Position numbers and translations under genes: made by a program
Source of the DNA: Rhodobacteraceae bacterium M385
GTDB taxonomy: Bacteria > Pseudomonadota > Alphaproteobacteria > Rhodobacterales > Rhodobacteraceae
Assembly (NCBI GenBank): GCA_025141835.1
Contig: CP081102.1
Span: forward strand, 1,178,001 to 1,242,000
Direction of reading: 5' to 3'
DNA: 64,000 bases
The notes under the pieces: model-generated
Told to the model about the DNA's origin: nothing
The model's database searches: none
Seen by the model: only the letters and a program-made list of their open reading frames with translations
In this document: positions 24,860-32,851 of the stretch, piece by piece
Numbering within the stretch: the first letter of the stretch is position 1
Layout: each line of letters begins with the position of its first letter

Positions 24860-25683
24860 CGCAGCGCATCCATGGCAACCATGTCCATATCGGTGAAGTC
24901 CACGTTGTCACCGGCCATGGCCCAACAGAATGTATAGGCGGCCGTGCCCGCGCCGCAGTGGATCGACCATGGGGGCGAAACGACGGCTTCTTCATTGGCC
25001 ATCACGATGTGGCGTGTCTCAGCCGGATCGCCCATGAAGTGGAACACGCGGGCGTCGTCAGGAACCTCGAAATACAAGTAAGCTTCCATCCGGCGGTCAT
25101 GGATATGGGCGGGCATCGTGTTCCACAGACTACCCGGTTGGAACTGCGTGTAGCCCATCAACAGCTGGCAAGTCTCGCAGACGTCCGGGTGGAGGAACTG
25201 GATAATCACCCGCTCATTCGCGGCCTCGCGCGATCCCATTTCCACGCGACGGGCATCGGCCAGTTTGATCATCTTTGTTGGGCAACTGCGGTGCGCCGGG
25301 GACGAGGTGATGTAGAAACGCCCCGCGCCCGAGAAGGTGACCACGCCGGCGCCCATGCCGATATACAGCAATTCGCCGTTCTCAAGGGTAAAGGTCTCTC
25401 CACCGACGGACACTTGACCCGTATCGCCGATGTTCAGAATGCCCATTTCGCGGCGATCAAGGAAGTTGGGCGTGCCGGTTTCGGCCACGTGATCCAAGGT
25501 CAGCGTGCCAGATCCGGGCACGGCAGAGCCAAGAATGAAGCGGTCGTAATGAGTGTAGAGAAGGTTAATTTCCCCCTCTGCAAATAAACCGTCTTTGTGG
25601 AAATGGTCACGCAATGCAGTGGTATCCATCGATTTTGCGGAAGCGGGATCAATGGCGTGGCGGGTTTCGATCTTCAGGGTCAT
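24856..25683 (-). CDS. kduI: 5-dehydro-4-deoxy-D-glucuronate isomerase
   Basis: A 275-residue cupin-fold isomerase of the KduI family, the usual length. Diagnostic stretches are SPAHRSCPTKMIKLADA, the metal-binding MPAHIHDRRMEAYLYFE, and SPPWSIHCGAGTAAYTFCWAMAGDN. It converts 4-deoxy-L-threo-5-hexosulose uronate to DKII. The ATG at 25683 has AGAGG upstream; an in-frame start 36 bases earlier has none. It lies between kdgF (39 bases upstream) and kduD (four-base overlap). Confidence 0.95.
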   Translation of the reverse strand: MTLKIETRHAIDPASAKSMDTTALRDHFHKDGLFAEGEINLLYTHYDRFILGSAVPGSGTLTLDHVAETGTPNFLDRREMGILNIGDTGQVSVGGETFTLENGELLYIGMGAGVVTFSGAGRFYITSSPAHRSCPTKMIKLADARRVEMGSREAANERVIIQFLHPDVCETCQLLMGYTQFQPGSLWNTMPAHIHDRRMEAYLYFEVPDDARVFHFMGDPAETRHIVMANEEAVVSPPWSIHCGAGTAAYTFCWAMAGDNVDFTDMDMVAMDALR

Positions 25684-25722
25684 GGGACCTCTTTTCATAG
25701 GATGTGCCGCGCGCGGCATGCT

Positions 25723-26034
25723 TTACAGAAAGTCGTCGCGGCGCGGTGTGAAGCAATCCACCAACCGACCGGGTTCAAGGCAAACGCACCCATGGACGGC
25801 GTCCGAGGGGATGACGAAGCTATCGCCGGGGCCAACCTCGAACGGGTCCCCATCCATCGAGAAACGGAAGCGCCCGCTTTCGACGTAGGTGGATTGGACG
25901 TGGGGATGGTTGTGAAGCGCCCCCTCGGCCCCTTCAGCGGCAAACGTAAAGGCGACAACCATAAGGTCAGGATGGTCAGATAGGACCTGCCGCGTCACGT
26001 TATCGCCGGCCTCGACAATAGGGAATTGGGGCAT
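25723..26034 (-). CDS. kdgF: Unsaturated-uronate ring-opening cupin
   Basis: A 103-residue single-domain cupin. The metal-binding motif is visible as LHNHPHVQSTYVESGRF, and a second strand GPGDSFVIPSDAVHG completes the cupin pair. KdgF converts 4,5-unsaturated galacturonate, glucuronate or similar monomers into the linear 4-deoxy-5-hexosulose uronate, the substrate of KduI. The ATG at 26034 follows AAGGAAG. It is the first gene of kdgF-kduI-kduD, and its promoter is shared with kdgK on the other strand. Confidence 0.9.
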   Translation of the reverse strand: MPQFPIVEAGDNVTRQVLSDHPDLMVVAFTFAAEGAEGALHNHPHVQSTYVESGRFRFSMDGDPFEVGPGDSFVIPSDAVHGCVCLEPGRLVDCFTPRRDDFL

Positions 26035-26067
26035 GGAAGACTTCCTTAATGTGGACGCTATCGGTAT

Positions 26068-26087
26068 CTGGTATGATAGTATACCAG
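26068..26087. promoter_or_regulatory. Palindromic operator between kdgF and kdgK
   Basis: CTGGTATGATAGTATACCAG has perfect seven-base arms (CTGGTAT/ATACCAG) around six bases. It sits midway between the divergent kdgF and kdgK genes. Its right half, TAGTATACCAG, is identical to 23138-23148 upstream of the SDR gene and close to a site at 29721-29745 upstream of the TRAP operon. A GntR/FCD regulator such as the one at 22252-22935 is the probable ligand. Confidence 0.7.
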
Positions 26088-26113
26088 TTTGAGAAGTGAA
26101 AGTTGATTCTGCT

Positions 26114-27079
26114 ATGAGTGTCCACCCATCCAAGCCGCTCTTGTCCGGCCCATCCTCTGCGCCGCTGCGCGTCACCTCGATTGGGGAATGCATGGTCGAG
26201 CTCGCGCCAGCCCAAGAGAAGGGTAGTTTTACTCAATCTTTTGCGGGAGATAGCCTGAACACCCTTTGGTACTTGCGCCAGCTTAACCCGGCTTGGAAGT
26301 GCCGCTACCTGACACGCGTGGGCCAAGACCACATCTCGGAGGAAATGCTGAAGATGATGGCGGGCGCTGGCATGGAAACGGACCATGTGGGCCGGGAAAC
26401 CGACCGAACCTTGGGGCTTTACATGATCTCTCTCAGCGATGGAGAGCGTAGCTTTTCGTATTGGCGCGGGCAATCCGCGGCCCGCCTACTGGCCGATGAT
26501 CCAAAGCGCGTGGCGGCGGCCGTTGCGGATGCTCACGTGGTGTTTTTTTCGGGTATCACGCTTGCCATTTTGGCGCCTGAAGCAAGGGCCACATTGCTTG
26601 CCGCGGTGAATGCCGCGCGGGCGGGCGGAAAAACAATTGTGTTCGATCCCAACCTGAGGCCCAAACTGTGGCCCGATGCCGCGCAGATGCAGCAGGCGAT
26701 CATGGCAGGTGCCGCCGTCAGTGACCTTGTGCTACCGTCGTTCGATGAAGAGGCCGAGTATTTTGGCGACGCGACGTTTGAGGCAACGGCCAACCGCTAC
26801 TGCGCCAATGGGGCGAGCAGTGTCGTTGTGAAGAACGGCTCGGGCCAAATTTATTACACACACCGGGGACAGACCGGCCTTGTGACGCCAGCCCCAGCGG
26901 GCGCAGTCGTGGATACCACCAGCGCGGGCGACAGTTTCAATGCGGGGCTATTGGCCGGGTTGGGGCGAAGCGCCTCCATCGCCGAGGCGATCAAGTTGGG
27001 GTGTGATGTGGCGCGCAAAGTGATCGGCCAGAAGGGCGCTTTGGTCACCCTTGATGGGCCAACGGCGCCTGCAAGCTGA
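26114..27079 (+). CDS. kdgK: 2-keto-3-deoxygluconate kinase
   Basis: A 321-residue PfkB/ribokinase-family sugar kinase. The N-terminal signature is SIGECMVELAP with the substrate-binding GDSLNTLWYLRQL. The C-terminal PfkB signature is VDTTSAGDSFNAGLLAGL, which contains the catalytic aspartate and anion hole. It phosphorylates KDG to KDPG. A GTG at 26096 could extend the N-terminus by six residues; the choice between the starts is open. It heads kdgK-RraA-uxuA, with 11-base spacing to the next gene, and is divergent from kdgF. Confidence 0.92.
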   Translation: MSVHPSKPLLSGPSSAPLRVTSIGECMVELAPAQEKGSFTQSFAGDSLNTLWYLRQLNPAWKCRYLTRVGQDHISEEMLKMMAGAGMETDHVGRETDRTLGLYMISLSDGERSFSYWRGQSAARLLADDPKRVAAAVADAHVVFFSGITLAILAPEARATLLAAVNAARAGGKTIVFDPNLRPKLWPDAAQMQQAIMAGAAVSDLVLPSFDEEAEYFGDATFEATANRYCANGASSVVVKNGSGQIYYTHRGQTGLVTPAPAGAVVDTTSAGDSFNAGLLAGLGRSASIAEAIKLGCDVARKVIGQKGALVTLDGPTAPAS

Positions 27080-27090
27080 AAGGAAAACAG

Positions 27091-27831
27091 ATGGCAAACC
27101 CGCAACCCGCCCAAGACGTCCCCCTGGATGGCCAAACTCTGGCGCGGCTGAAAGGGATCAGCACTGCGACGGTCGCGACCTTGTTGTATAAAAAGGGGTT
27201 CCGGAATTGCTATGTGCAAGGGGTGCAGCCCTTGGCCGAGGGACAGGACCGGATGGTCGGCCCGGCATTCACTCTGCGCTACATTGCAGCGCGTGAAGAC
27301 ACCGACCCGATTGAAGCATTTCGGGAGCCTGACCACCCGCAACGCCTCGCGATCGAAACCTGCCCAAAGGGCCATATTCTGGTGATGGATTGCCGCCAGG
27401 ACGCCAGTGCGGCCTCGGCGGGCTCGATCTTGCTGACGCGCCTTCAGGTGCGCGGCGGGGGCGGCGTTGTGTCCGACGGCGGTATCCGCGACGCGGCGGG
27501 GGCGGCGGCGCTTGATATGCCTGTGTTCGCGGCAAACCCCTCGGCACCGACGAACCTGACCAAACATCACGCAGTCGATATGAATGTGCCAGTGTCCTGC
27601 GGCGGCGTTGCTGTTTATCCCGGCGATATAATTGTGGGCGACGCCGATGGCGTCATGGTGATCCCCCGCCATTTGGCCGACGAGATCGCTATTGAGGGCG
27701 CGCCAATGGAGCTGTTTGAAGAATTTGTGATGCAAGAGGTCTTGCGCGGGGTGCCGATCATTGGGCTCTATCCCCCCACCGATCCAGATACGCTGGAGCG
27801 GTTTGAAGCGTGGAAGGCGGCCCAAACATGA
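27091..27831 (+). CDS. RraA-family (HMG/CHA aldolase-like) protein
   Basis: A 246-residue protein of the RraA/4-hydroxy-4-methyl-2-oxoglutarate aldolase superfamily. The pyruvate-binding and metal signature GGVVSDGGIRDAAG keeps the Arg-Asp pair that is catalytic in the aldolase/decarboxylase branch. A C-terminal helix region follows GDIIVGDADGVMVIP. It lies between kdgK and uxuA and overlaps uxuA by four bases, so it must serve uronate metabolism. It may be a hydroxy-acid or keto-acid aldolase or decarboxylase. An RNase E inhibitor role (RraA proper) is unlikely given the context. Confidence 0.75.
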   Translation: MANPQPAQDVPLDGQTLARLKGISTATVATLLYKKGFRNCYVQGVQPLAEGQDRMVGPAFTLRYIAAREDTDPIEAFREPDHPQRLAIETCPKGHILVMDCRQDASAASAGSILLTRLQVRGGGGVVSDGGIRDAAGAAALDMPVFAANPSAPTNLTKHHAVDMNVPVSCGGVAVYPGDIIVGDADGVMVIPRHLADEIAIEGAPMELFEEFVMQEVLRGVPIIGLYPPTDPDTLERFEAWKAAQT

Positions 27832-28997
27832 AAGAGACTTGGCGTTGGTTCGGGCCCCTCGATACGCTTACGTTACCGGAAATTGCCCAAACCGGCGCGG
27901 CGGGGATCGTCACCGCGCTACACGATATCCCTTATGGGCAGGTGTGGGCGGCCGACGCCATCGCCGCACGCAACGACACGATCAAAGCGGCGGGGTTCAC
28001 GTGGGATGTGGTCGAAAGCCTGCCCGTGCACGAAGCGATCAAGCGCGGCGAGGGTGACCTGAGCACACTTTTCGCCAACTACCGCCAATCCATGGCCAAC
28101 CTTGCCGCCAACGGCGTGCGCACGATTTGCTACAACTTTATGCCGCTGCTGGATTGGACCCGCACCGATCTTGCCGCGCCCGTCGCTCGGGGCGGCACAT
28201 GCCTGCGGTTTGAGGCCGCCAAAATGGCCGCGTTTGAGGTATTCATGGTCGAAAGGGCAGGGGCCGAGGCGGACTACAGCGCGGAGGTTCTGGAAAAGGC
28301 CCGCGCGTGGTTTGATGCGGCAGGGCCATCGGGCCGGGACGCGCTATTACACGCTATCATGTCGGGCCTTCCCGGCGCCTATGACCGCTTTGATATCGAG
28401 ACGTTGCGCGAAGCTTTGCAAGCCTATGACGGCTTAAGTCGCGACGATCTTCGCGCCAACCTGAAGCGGTTTCTGGAAGAGGTCATTCCAATGGCGCAGG
28501 AACTTGGGGTGGCCATGTGCATCCACCCCGATGACCCGCCGCGCGATATCCTTGGCTTGCCAAGGATCGTGTCGGACGCTCCGGATATCCAATGGCTGTT
28601 GGATGCTGTGGACGCTGAGGCTAATGGCCTGACCCTTTGCACCGGGTCCTTAGGGGCGAACCCCGCCAATGATGTGCCCGCAATGGCCCGCAAGTTTGGC
28701 CCGCGCACCCATTTCGCCCATCTGCGCAACGTGGCCAAAGACCCCGACGGATCGTTTGAAGAGGCGACGCATCTGGGCGGCGACACTGATATGGTTGCCG
28801 TGATCCAAGCGCTTTTGGCGGCGGAAAAGCAGCGCGGCACGTCTATACCGTTCCGGCCCGATCATGGGCACGACCTTCTGTCTGACACGCAACGCCAAAG
28901 CCACCCGGGCTATCCGTTGGTGGGGCGCTTGCGTGGTCTGGCCGAGCTTCGCGGCGTCGTCGCCGCGCTAGAACACCCCCATCACCCCGATCCTTGA
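27828..28997 (+). CDS. uxuA: D-mannonate dehydratase
   Basis: A 389-residue TIM-barrel enzyme of the UxuA family. Typical segments are W-R-W-F-G-P at the N-terminus, ALHDIPYGQVW, TICYNFMPLLDWTRTDL, the metal-binding MCIHPDDPPRDILGLPRI, LCTGSLGANPAND and HFAHLRNV, and finally DHGHDLLSD. It dehydrates D-mannonate to KDG in glucuronate catabolism. The start ATG overlaps the RraA-family stop (ATGA). Together with uxaC and uxuB at 36362-39252 it completes the glucuronate branch. Confidence 0.95.
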   Translation: MKETWRWFGPLDTLTLPEIAQTGAAGIVTALHDIPYGQVWAADAIAARNDTIKAAGFTWDVVESLPVHEAIKRGEGDLSTLFANYRQSMANLAANGVRTICYNFMPLLDWTRTDLAAPVARGGTCLRFEAAKMAAFEVFMVERAGAEADYSAEVLEKARAWFDAAGPSGRDALLHAIMSGLPGAYDRFDIETLREALQAYDGLSRDDLRANLKRFLEEVIPMAQELGVAMCIHPDDPPRDILGLPRIVSDAPDIQWLLDAVDAEANGLTLCTGSLGANPANDVPAMARKFGPRTHFAHLRNVAKDPDGSFEEATHLGGDTDMVAVIQALLAAEKQRGTSIPFRPDHGHDLLSDTQRQSHPGYPLVGRLRGLAELRGVVAALEHPHHPDP

Positions 28998-29021
28998 ACA
29001 CAACACGAAAGAGGTTCTTTC

Positions 29022-29540
29022 ATGCCCACCCCTAAACTCGCCCCCGGCGTAGTCCTTGATGAAATGTCCTTCCCAAAGCTCGGCGGTGGCAGCCTGAGTG
29101 TTGGTGGCCAGCGTGAGAATTGGACCCTTCTGACAGTCTATCGGGGTAAGCATTGCCCTCGGTGTAAGAAGTACCTCAATATCTTAGATGGAATGCGGTC
29201 CAAATGGACCGATGCGGGCTTTGATATCGCCGTTGTGTCGGCAGACCCGGAAGAAAAAGCGGCGGCAGATCAGGCTGAATTCGGCTGGGGCTTTGATCTG
29301 GGCTATGGTCTGACGGAAGACCAGATGGCTGTGCTTGGCCTTTATGTGACCGAGCCTTTGTCGGACGCGGAAACCAATCAAAGGTTCTCGGAGCCGGGCA
29401 CGTTCGTGATCCGGCCCGATGGCAGTGTCTTGCTGATCGCCATTTCCAACGGCCCTTCGGCGCGTCCTGATCTGGATGAGCTGTTGGACGGCATGATCTT
29501 CACCAAAGACAACAACCGCCCCCCGCGCGGTACTGTATAA
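29022..29540 (+). CDS. Peroxiredoxin-like thioredoxin-fold protein
   Basis: A 172-residue cytoplasmic AhpC/TSA-type protein. The thioredoxin-fold core LLTVYRGKHCPRCKKYL contains a CPRC dithiol where peroxiredoxins have a single peroxidatic cysteine. The C-terminal GTFVIRPDGSVL strand is typical. It starts 24 bases after uxuA and may be the last gene of that operon. Its role in uronate catabolism is unclear: peroxide removal or thiol maintenance are possible. Confidence 0.75.
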   Translation: MPTPKLAPGVVLDEMSFPKLGGGSLSVGGQRENWTLLTVYRGKHCPRCKKYLNILDGMRSKWTDAGFDIAVVSADPEEKAAADQAEFGWGFDLGYGLTEDQMAVLGLYVTEPLSDAETNQRFSEPGTFVIRPDGSVLLIAISNGPSARPDLDELLDGMIFTKDNNRPPRGTV

Positions 29541-29720
29541 ATCGCAAACCGAGGCCGGGCGTCTTAGCCCTGCCTCTTCCCCACTTTTTGCGCGCGAAAT
29601 GCGCGCCGATGGCTGCTCCGCGCTGTTGTTACACGACGCAGTCCCGCAATTTCCCTGCACATTCAAAGCCCAACCAGTTTTTAACCTTCTGTTTATCGTT
29701 GTGATTGACTCAAATCCGCG

Positions 29721-29745
29721 CCGACTATACTAGTATTCTAGTCGG
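29721..29745. promoter_or_regulatory. Palindromic operator upstream of the TRAP operon
   Basis: CCGACTA (29721-29727) pairs with TAGTCGG (29739-29745), and the centre contains the palindrome ATACTAGTAT (29727-29736). The motif resembles the TAGTATACCAG half-sites at 23138 and 26077. It lies in the 273-base gap between the redoxin gene and dctP, about 70 bases before the dctP start. I see no gene in the rest of the gap. Confidence 0.6.
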
Positions 29746-29813
29746 CGGGTGGATGAGGGGCAAAGGCTTCGTTTCCACCTGCAAGATCGAGAAAACAGAT
29801 CTGGGAGGATCAC

Positions 29814-30797
29814 ATGTCACGGACTTTTAAACTCACGAGCGCTATTCTTGGCGGTTGTTTGGCGGTTGCGGCTTCGGCAGCCTCTGCACAGGACCTTCGC
29901 GGTTGGAACATCCACGTAGAAGATTACCCCGTTTCCATCGCGATGGAGTCCTTCATCGCTGAAGTGTCGGAGGCGACCGGGGGGGAAGTCACTGGCAACA
30001 TCTTCCACAATGGCGTTCTGGGCAGCCAGCCCGACGCGATTGAGCAGGTCCGCCTTGGCGCCCTTGATTTCGGCGTCTTCTCATTGGGTCAGATGGGCAC
30101 CTCCGTTCCAGAAACCAACGTGGTTTCGCTGCCCTTCATCTTCGGTTCCATCCCAGAGATGTATGAACTGATGGACGGTGCCGTTGGCGACGCAATCGAC
30201 GCCGGCATGCGCGAGCGGGGCATCGTGGCCCTTGGTTGGTACGATGCGGGCGCGCGCTCTTTCTACAACTCGGTGCGTCCGATCAACACGCCTGCCGATG
30301 TGGAAGGCCTGAAAATCCGCGTGATGAACAACAACCTTTTCGTCATGATGGTTGAAGCGATGGATGGCAACGCGACGCCAATGGCCTTCGCGGAAGTCTA
30401 TCAGTCGATCCAGACGGGCGTTGTCGATGGGGCGGAAAACAACCCACCGTCCTACGAATCCACCAGCCACTTTGAGGTTGCTCAATACTACTCCCTGACC
30501 GAGCACCTGATTATTCCCGAGTGCCTGTGCATGAGCCTTGCCTCCTTCGAGGCCCTGTCCCCGGAGAATCAGGAAATCGTTCTGGCCGCCGGTCGCGCCA
30601 GCGCCGAGTTGCAGCGTGAGTTGTGGCAGGCCCGTGAAGCGGCCTCCATGGAGATCGTTGAAGCCGGTGGCACGATCGTGAACACGATCGCTGACAAGGG
30701 TCCATTCCAAGAAGCAATGGCCCCTGTGTACGAGCAGTTCCTGGCGGATAACCCCGACATGACTGATCTGGTCAACCTGATCCGCGGCACCGAGTAA
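29814..30797 (+). CDS. TRAP transporter substrate-binding protein (uronate type)
   Basis: A 327-residue DctP-family periplasmic binding protein. The first 25 residues form a signal peptide ending at ASAASAQD. GLKIRVMNNNLFVMMVEAMDGNATPMAFAEVYQSIQTGVVDGAENN is the family core, with the arginine that pairs with the substrate carboxylate. It is the first gene of a three-gene TRAP operon lying between uxuA and uxaC, so galacturonate or glucuronate is the probable ligand. A GGGAGG ribosome-binding sequence precedes the ATG. Confidence 0.88.
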   Translation: MSRTFKLTSAILGGCLAVAASAASAQDLRGWNIHVEDYPVSIAMESFIAEVSEATGGEVTGNIFHNGVLGSQPDAIEQVRLGALDFGVFSLGQMGTSVPETNVVSLPFIFGSIPEMYELMDGAVGDAIDAGMRERGIVALGWYDAGARSFYNSVRPINTPADVEGLKIRVMNNNLFVMMVEAMDGNATPMAFAEVYQSIQTGVVDGAENNPPSYESTSHFEVAQYYSLTEHLIIPECLCMSLASFEALSPENQEIVLAAGRASAELQRELWQAREAASMEIVEAGGTIVNTIADKGPFQEAMAPVYEQFLADNPDMTDLVNLIRGTE

Positions 30798-30820
30798 TCC
30801 TGCCAAGGGCTTGAGAAAGT

Positions 30821-30851
30821 GCGGCCCGCGTTGCTTTGAAACGCGGGCCGC
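30821..30851 (+). other. Strong hairpin between dctP and dctQ
   Basis: GCGGCCCGCGTT (30821-30832) pairs perfectly with AACGCGGGCCGC (30840-30851), with no T tract. It lies inside the operon, right after the gene for the binding protein. Such hairpins usually protect the upstream message or attenuate transcription, so that binding protein is made in excess over the membrane subunits. Confidence 0.6.
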
Positions 30852-30886
30852 GCCACTATCGAAACCACCCTAATCGCGAGACAGCC

Positions 30887-31432
30887 ATGCACGATCAATT
30901 AGCGCCGGAGGGATGGGTCGAAAACATCCTCTACTGGATTGGCAAGATTTGTACGCTTATTGCATCGCTCGCCTTGGTCATCCTCGTAGCCACATTCGGC
31001 TGGTTGGTTTTCGGGCGTTACGTCTTGAACGTAACCCCCACATGGGTCGAACAACTGGCCCTGCTGTTGATTTGCTACATCGTATTTTTGGGCGCCGTTG
31101 CCGGCACACGGGATGAAACGCATCTGGGCGTGACTCTATTTCGCGACATGATGCCCGGCGGCCTTCAGAAGGTGATCGTGATCTTGATGGACGCCGTTCT
31201 TGCGGCCTTCGGGGCGATCATGTTCCTTGCGGGCACCAAGTTGATGCAATTCGGCTGGGACAGCCTGCTGCCGATGCTGGATATCCCCGAGACCTTCCGT
31301 ACCGCTGCAATTACGATCTGTGGCGCGCTGACCTTTGGCATCTGTGCCTCTCGCGCTGTGCTGCGCACGCTGAAATTCTCGCACTGGCAGGCAATGCCAG
31401 ATACGTCTTCCACTGACATTTCGGAGACCTAA
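30887..31432 (+). CDS. TRAP transporter small permease subunit
   Basis: A 181-residue DctQ-family membrane protein with four hydrophobic helices. The family segment FGRYVLNVTPTWVEQLALLLICYIVFLGAVAGTRDETHLGVTLF is clear. It joins the large permease and the periplasmic receptor in sodium-driven uptake of a sugar acid. The ATG at 30887 gives the usual N-terminus; an in-frame ATG 51 bases earlier falls inside the hairpin. It ends one base before the large subunit begins. Confidence 0.88.
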   Translation: MHDQLAPEGWVENILYWIGKICTLIASLALVILVATFGWLVFGRYVLNVTPTWVEQLALLLICYIVFLGAVAGTRDETHLGVTLFRDMMPGGLQKVIVILMDAVLAAFGAIMFLAGTKLMQFGWDSLLPMLDIPETFRTAAITICGALTFGICASRAVLRTLKFSHWQAMPDTSSTDISET

Positions 31433-31433
31433 A

Positions 31434-32714
31434 ATGGGCCTCTTAATCCTTCTGTGCGTCTTCTTCCTGTTGGTGGTGATGGGGATGCCGGTCGCCTTCG
31501 CCATGGGCATTGCTGCGGCGTCTGCCTTTTGGTTTGAAGGCTTCCCGATGCTCATCACCTTCCAGCGGGCCAATGCGGGCGTGTCGGTGTTTTCGCTTCT
31601 GGCGATCCCGTTCTTCGTTTTCGCCGGAGAGTTGATGTTACACGGCGGCATTGCGGTGCGGCTGGTGCGCCTTGCCTCCGCGCTTGTGGGTCACCTGAAG
31701 GGCGGCTTGGCGATGGTCAACATCTTCTCGTCGATGCTGTTTGGGGGGATCTCTGGCTCGGCTGTGGCGGATATCTCGGCGCTCGGCTCCATCCTTGTGC
31801 CGGTGATGAAAGAGCGCGGCTATCGCCCCGATTTCGCGGTCAACGTGACAGTCACGTCCTCCATCGCGGGGGTTGTGATTCCGCCGAGCCACAACATGAT
31901 CATCTACGCGGTAGCGGCGGGGGGCGGTATCTCTGTTTCCGGGTTGTTTCTTGCGGGGGTCATTCCCGGCATCATCATGTGCATCAGCCTCGCCATTGCG
32001 GCCTACGTTCTATCAGTGAAGCACAATTATCCGTCCGAGCCCTTCCCCGGTTGGGGAGAGGTCGCGCGCACCGCCGCCTCCGCGATCCCCGGCTTCTTCA
32101 CCGCCGTCATCATCGTGGGTGGTACGCTGTCGGGTATTTTCACGGTCACGGAATCCGGGGCGTTCGGGGCCATTTATGCGCTGATCCTGACTTCGGTCTT
32201 CTATCGGAGCCTTAGCTGGAAAGCCTTTCTTCAGGCGATCACGGGGACCGTTCGGACCACGTCGATGGTCATGGTGTTGATCGCTTTCGCCAGCTCTTTC
32301 GCCTATCTTCTGGCGCTTTACCGTGTGCCGGAATCTCTTTCCGGGGCGCTGGTGACGATCTCGGACAATCCAATCATCATCTTGCTGATGATTAACGTGA
32401 TCTTGCTGATCCTTGGCATGATTATGGATATGGCGGCGCTGATCCTGATCTGTACGCCGATCTTCCTGCCGATCGCCCAAGGGCTTGGCATGGACCCCAC
32501 CCAGTTCGGGATCATGATGCTGATGAACCTTGGTTTGGGCCTTTGCACGCCGCCGGTAGGGACCTGCCTGTTCGTAGGCTGTGCCGTGGGTAGGATTAAG
32601 ATTGAGCAGGCGCTGAAGTCGATTTGGCCCTTCTACTTGGCAATCTTTGGGGCGCTGTTGCTGGTGACATATGTGCCTGCGATCTCTTTGTGGTTGCCAT
32701 CGGTCATGCGTTAA
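31434..32714 (+). CDS. TRAP transporter large permease subunit
   Basis: A 426-residue DctM-family protein with about twelve membrane helices. Diagnostic stretches are AIPFFVFAGELMLHGGIAVRLVRLASALVGHLKGGLAMVNIFSSMLFGGISGSAVADISALG, SIAGVVIPPSHNMIIYAVAAGG, and the C-terminal MLMNLGLGLCTPPVGTCLFVGCAV. It forms the translocation channel of the uronate TRAP system. It follows dctQ directly and is followed by a GC-rich hairpin. Confidence 0.9.
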   Translation: MGLLILLCVFFLLVVMGMPVAFAMGIAAASAFWFEGFPMLITFQRANAGVSVFSLLAIPFFVFAGELMLHGGIAVRLVRLASALVGHLKGGLAMVNIFSSMLFGGISGSAVADISALGSILVPVMKERGYRPDFAVNVTVTSSIAGVVIPPSHNMIIYAVAAGGGISVSGLFLAGVIPGIIMCISLAIAAYVLSVKHNYPSEPFPGWGEVARTAASAIPGFFTAVIIVGGTLSGIFTVTESGAFGAIYALILTSVFYRSLSWKAFLQAITGTVRTTSMVMVLIAFASSFAYLLALYRVPESLSGALVTISDNPIIILLMINVILLILGMIMDMAALILICTPIFLPIAQGLGMDPTQFGIMMLMNLGLGLCTPPVGTCLFVGCAVGRIKIEQALKSIWPFYLAIFGALLLVTYVPAISLWLPSVMR

Positions 32715-32728
32715 GTCGTGCCATCTTA

Positions 32729-32766
32729 GGCCGGGGTTGCCGCCTCAAGGCGGCCCCGGTGGCCGA
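32729..32766 (+). terminator. GC-rich hairpin after the TRAP operon
   Basis: GGCC-GGGGTTGCCGCC (from 32729) pairs with GGCGGCCCCGGTGGCC around TCAA. There is no U-rich tail, so termination may depend on Rho or the hairpin may only protect the 3' end. It lies 15 bases after the dctM stop. Confidence 0.45.
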
Positions 32767-32851
32767 GTGCTTGGCGGTATTGCCGGCCCGCTATCCTTTC
32801 ATTTGAAGCAAAAGTTCGTAGACTGCCCCAGCTATTGCCAGCGGGGTGACC

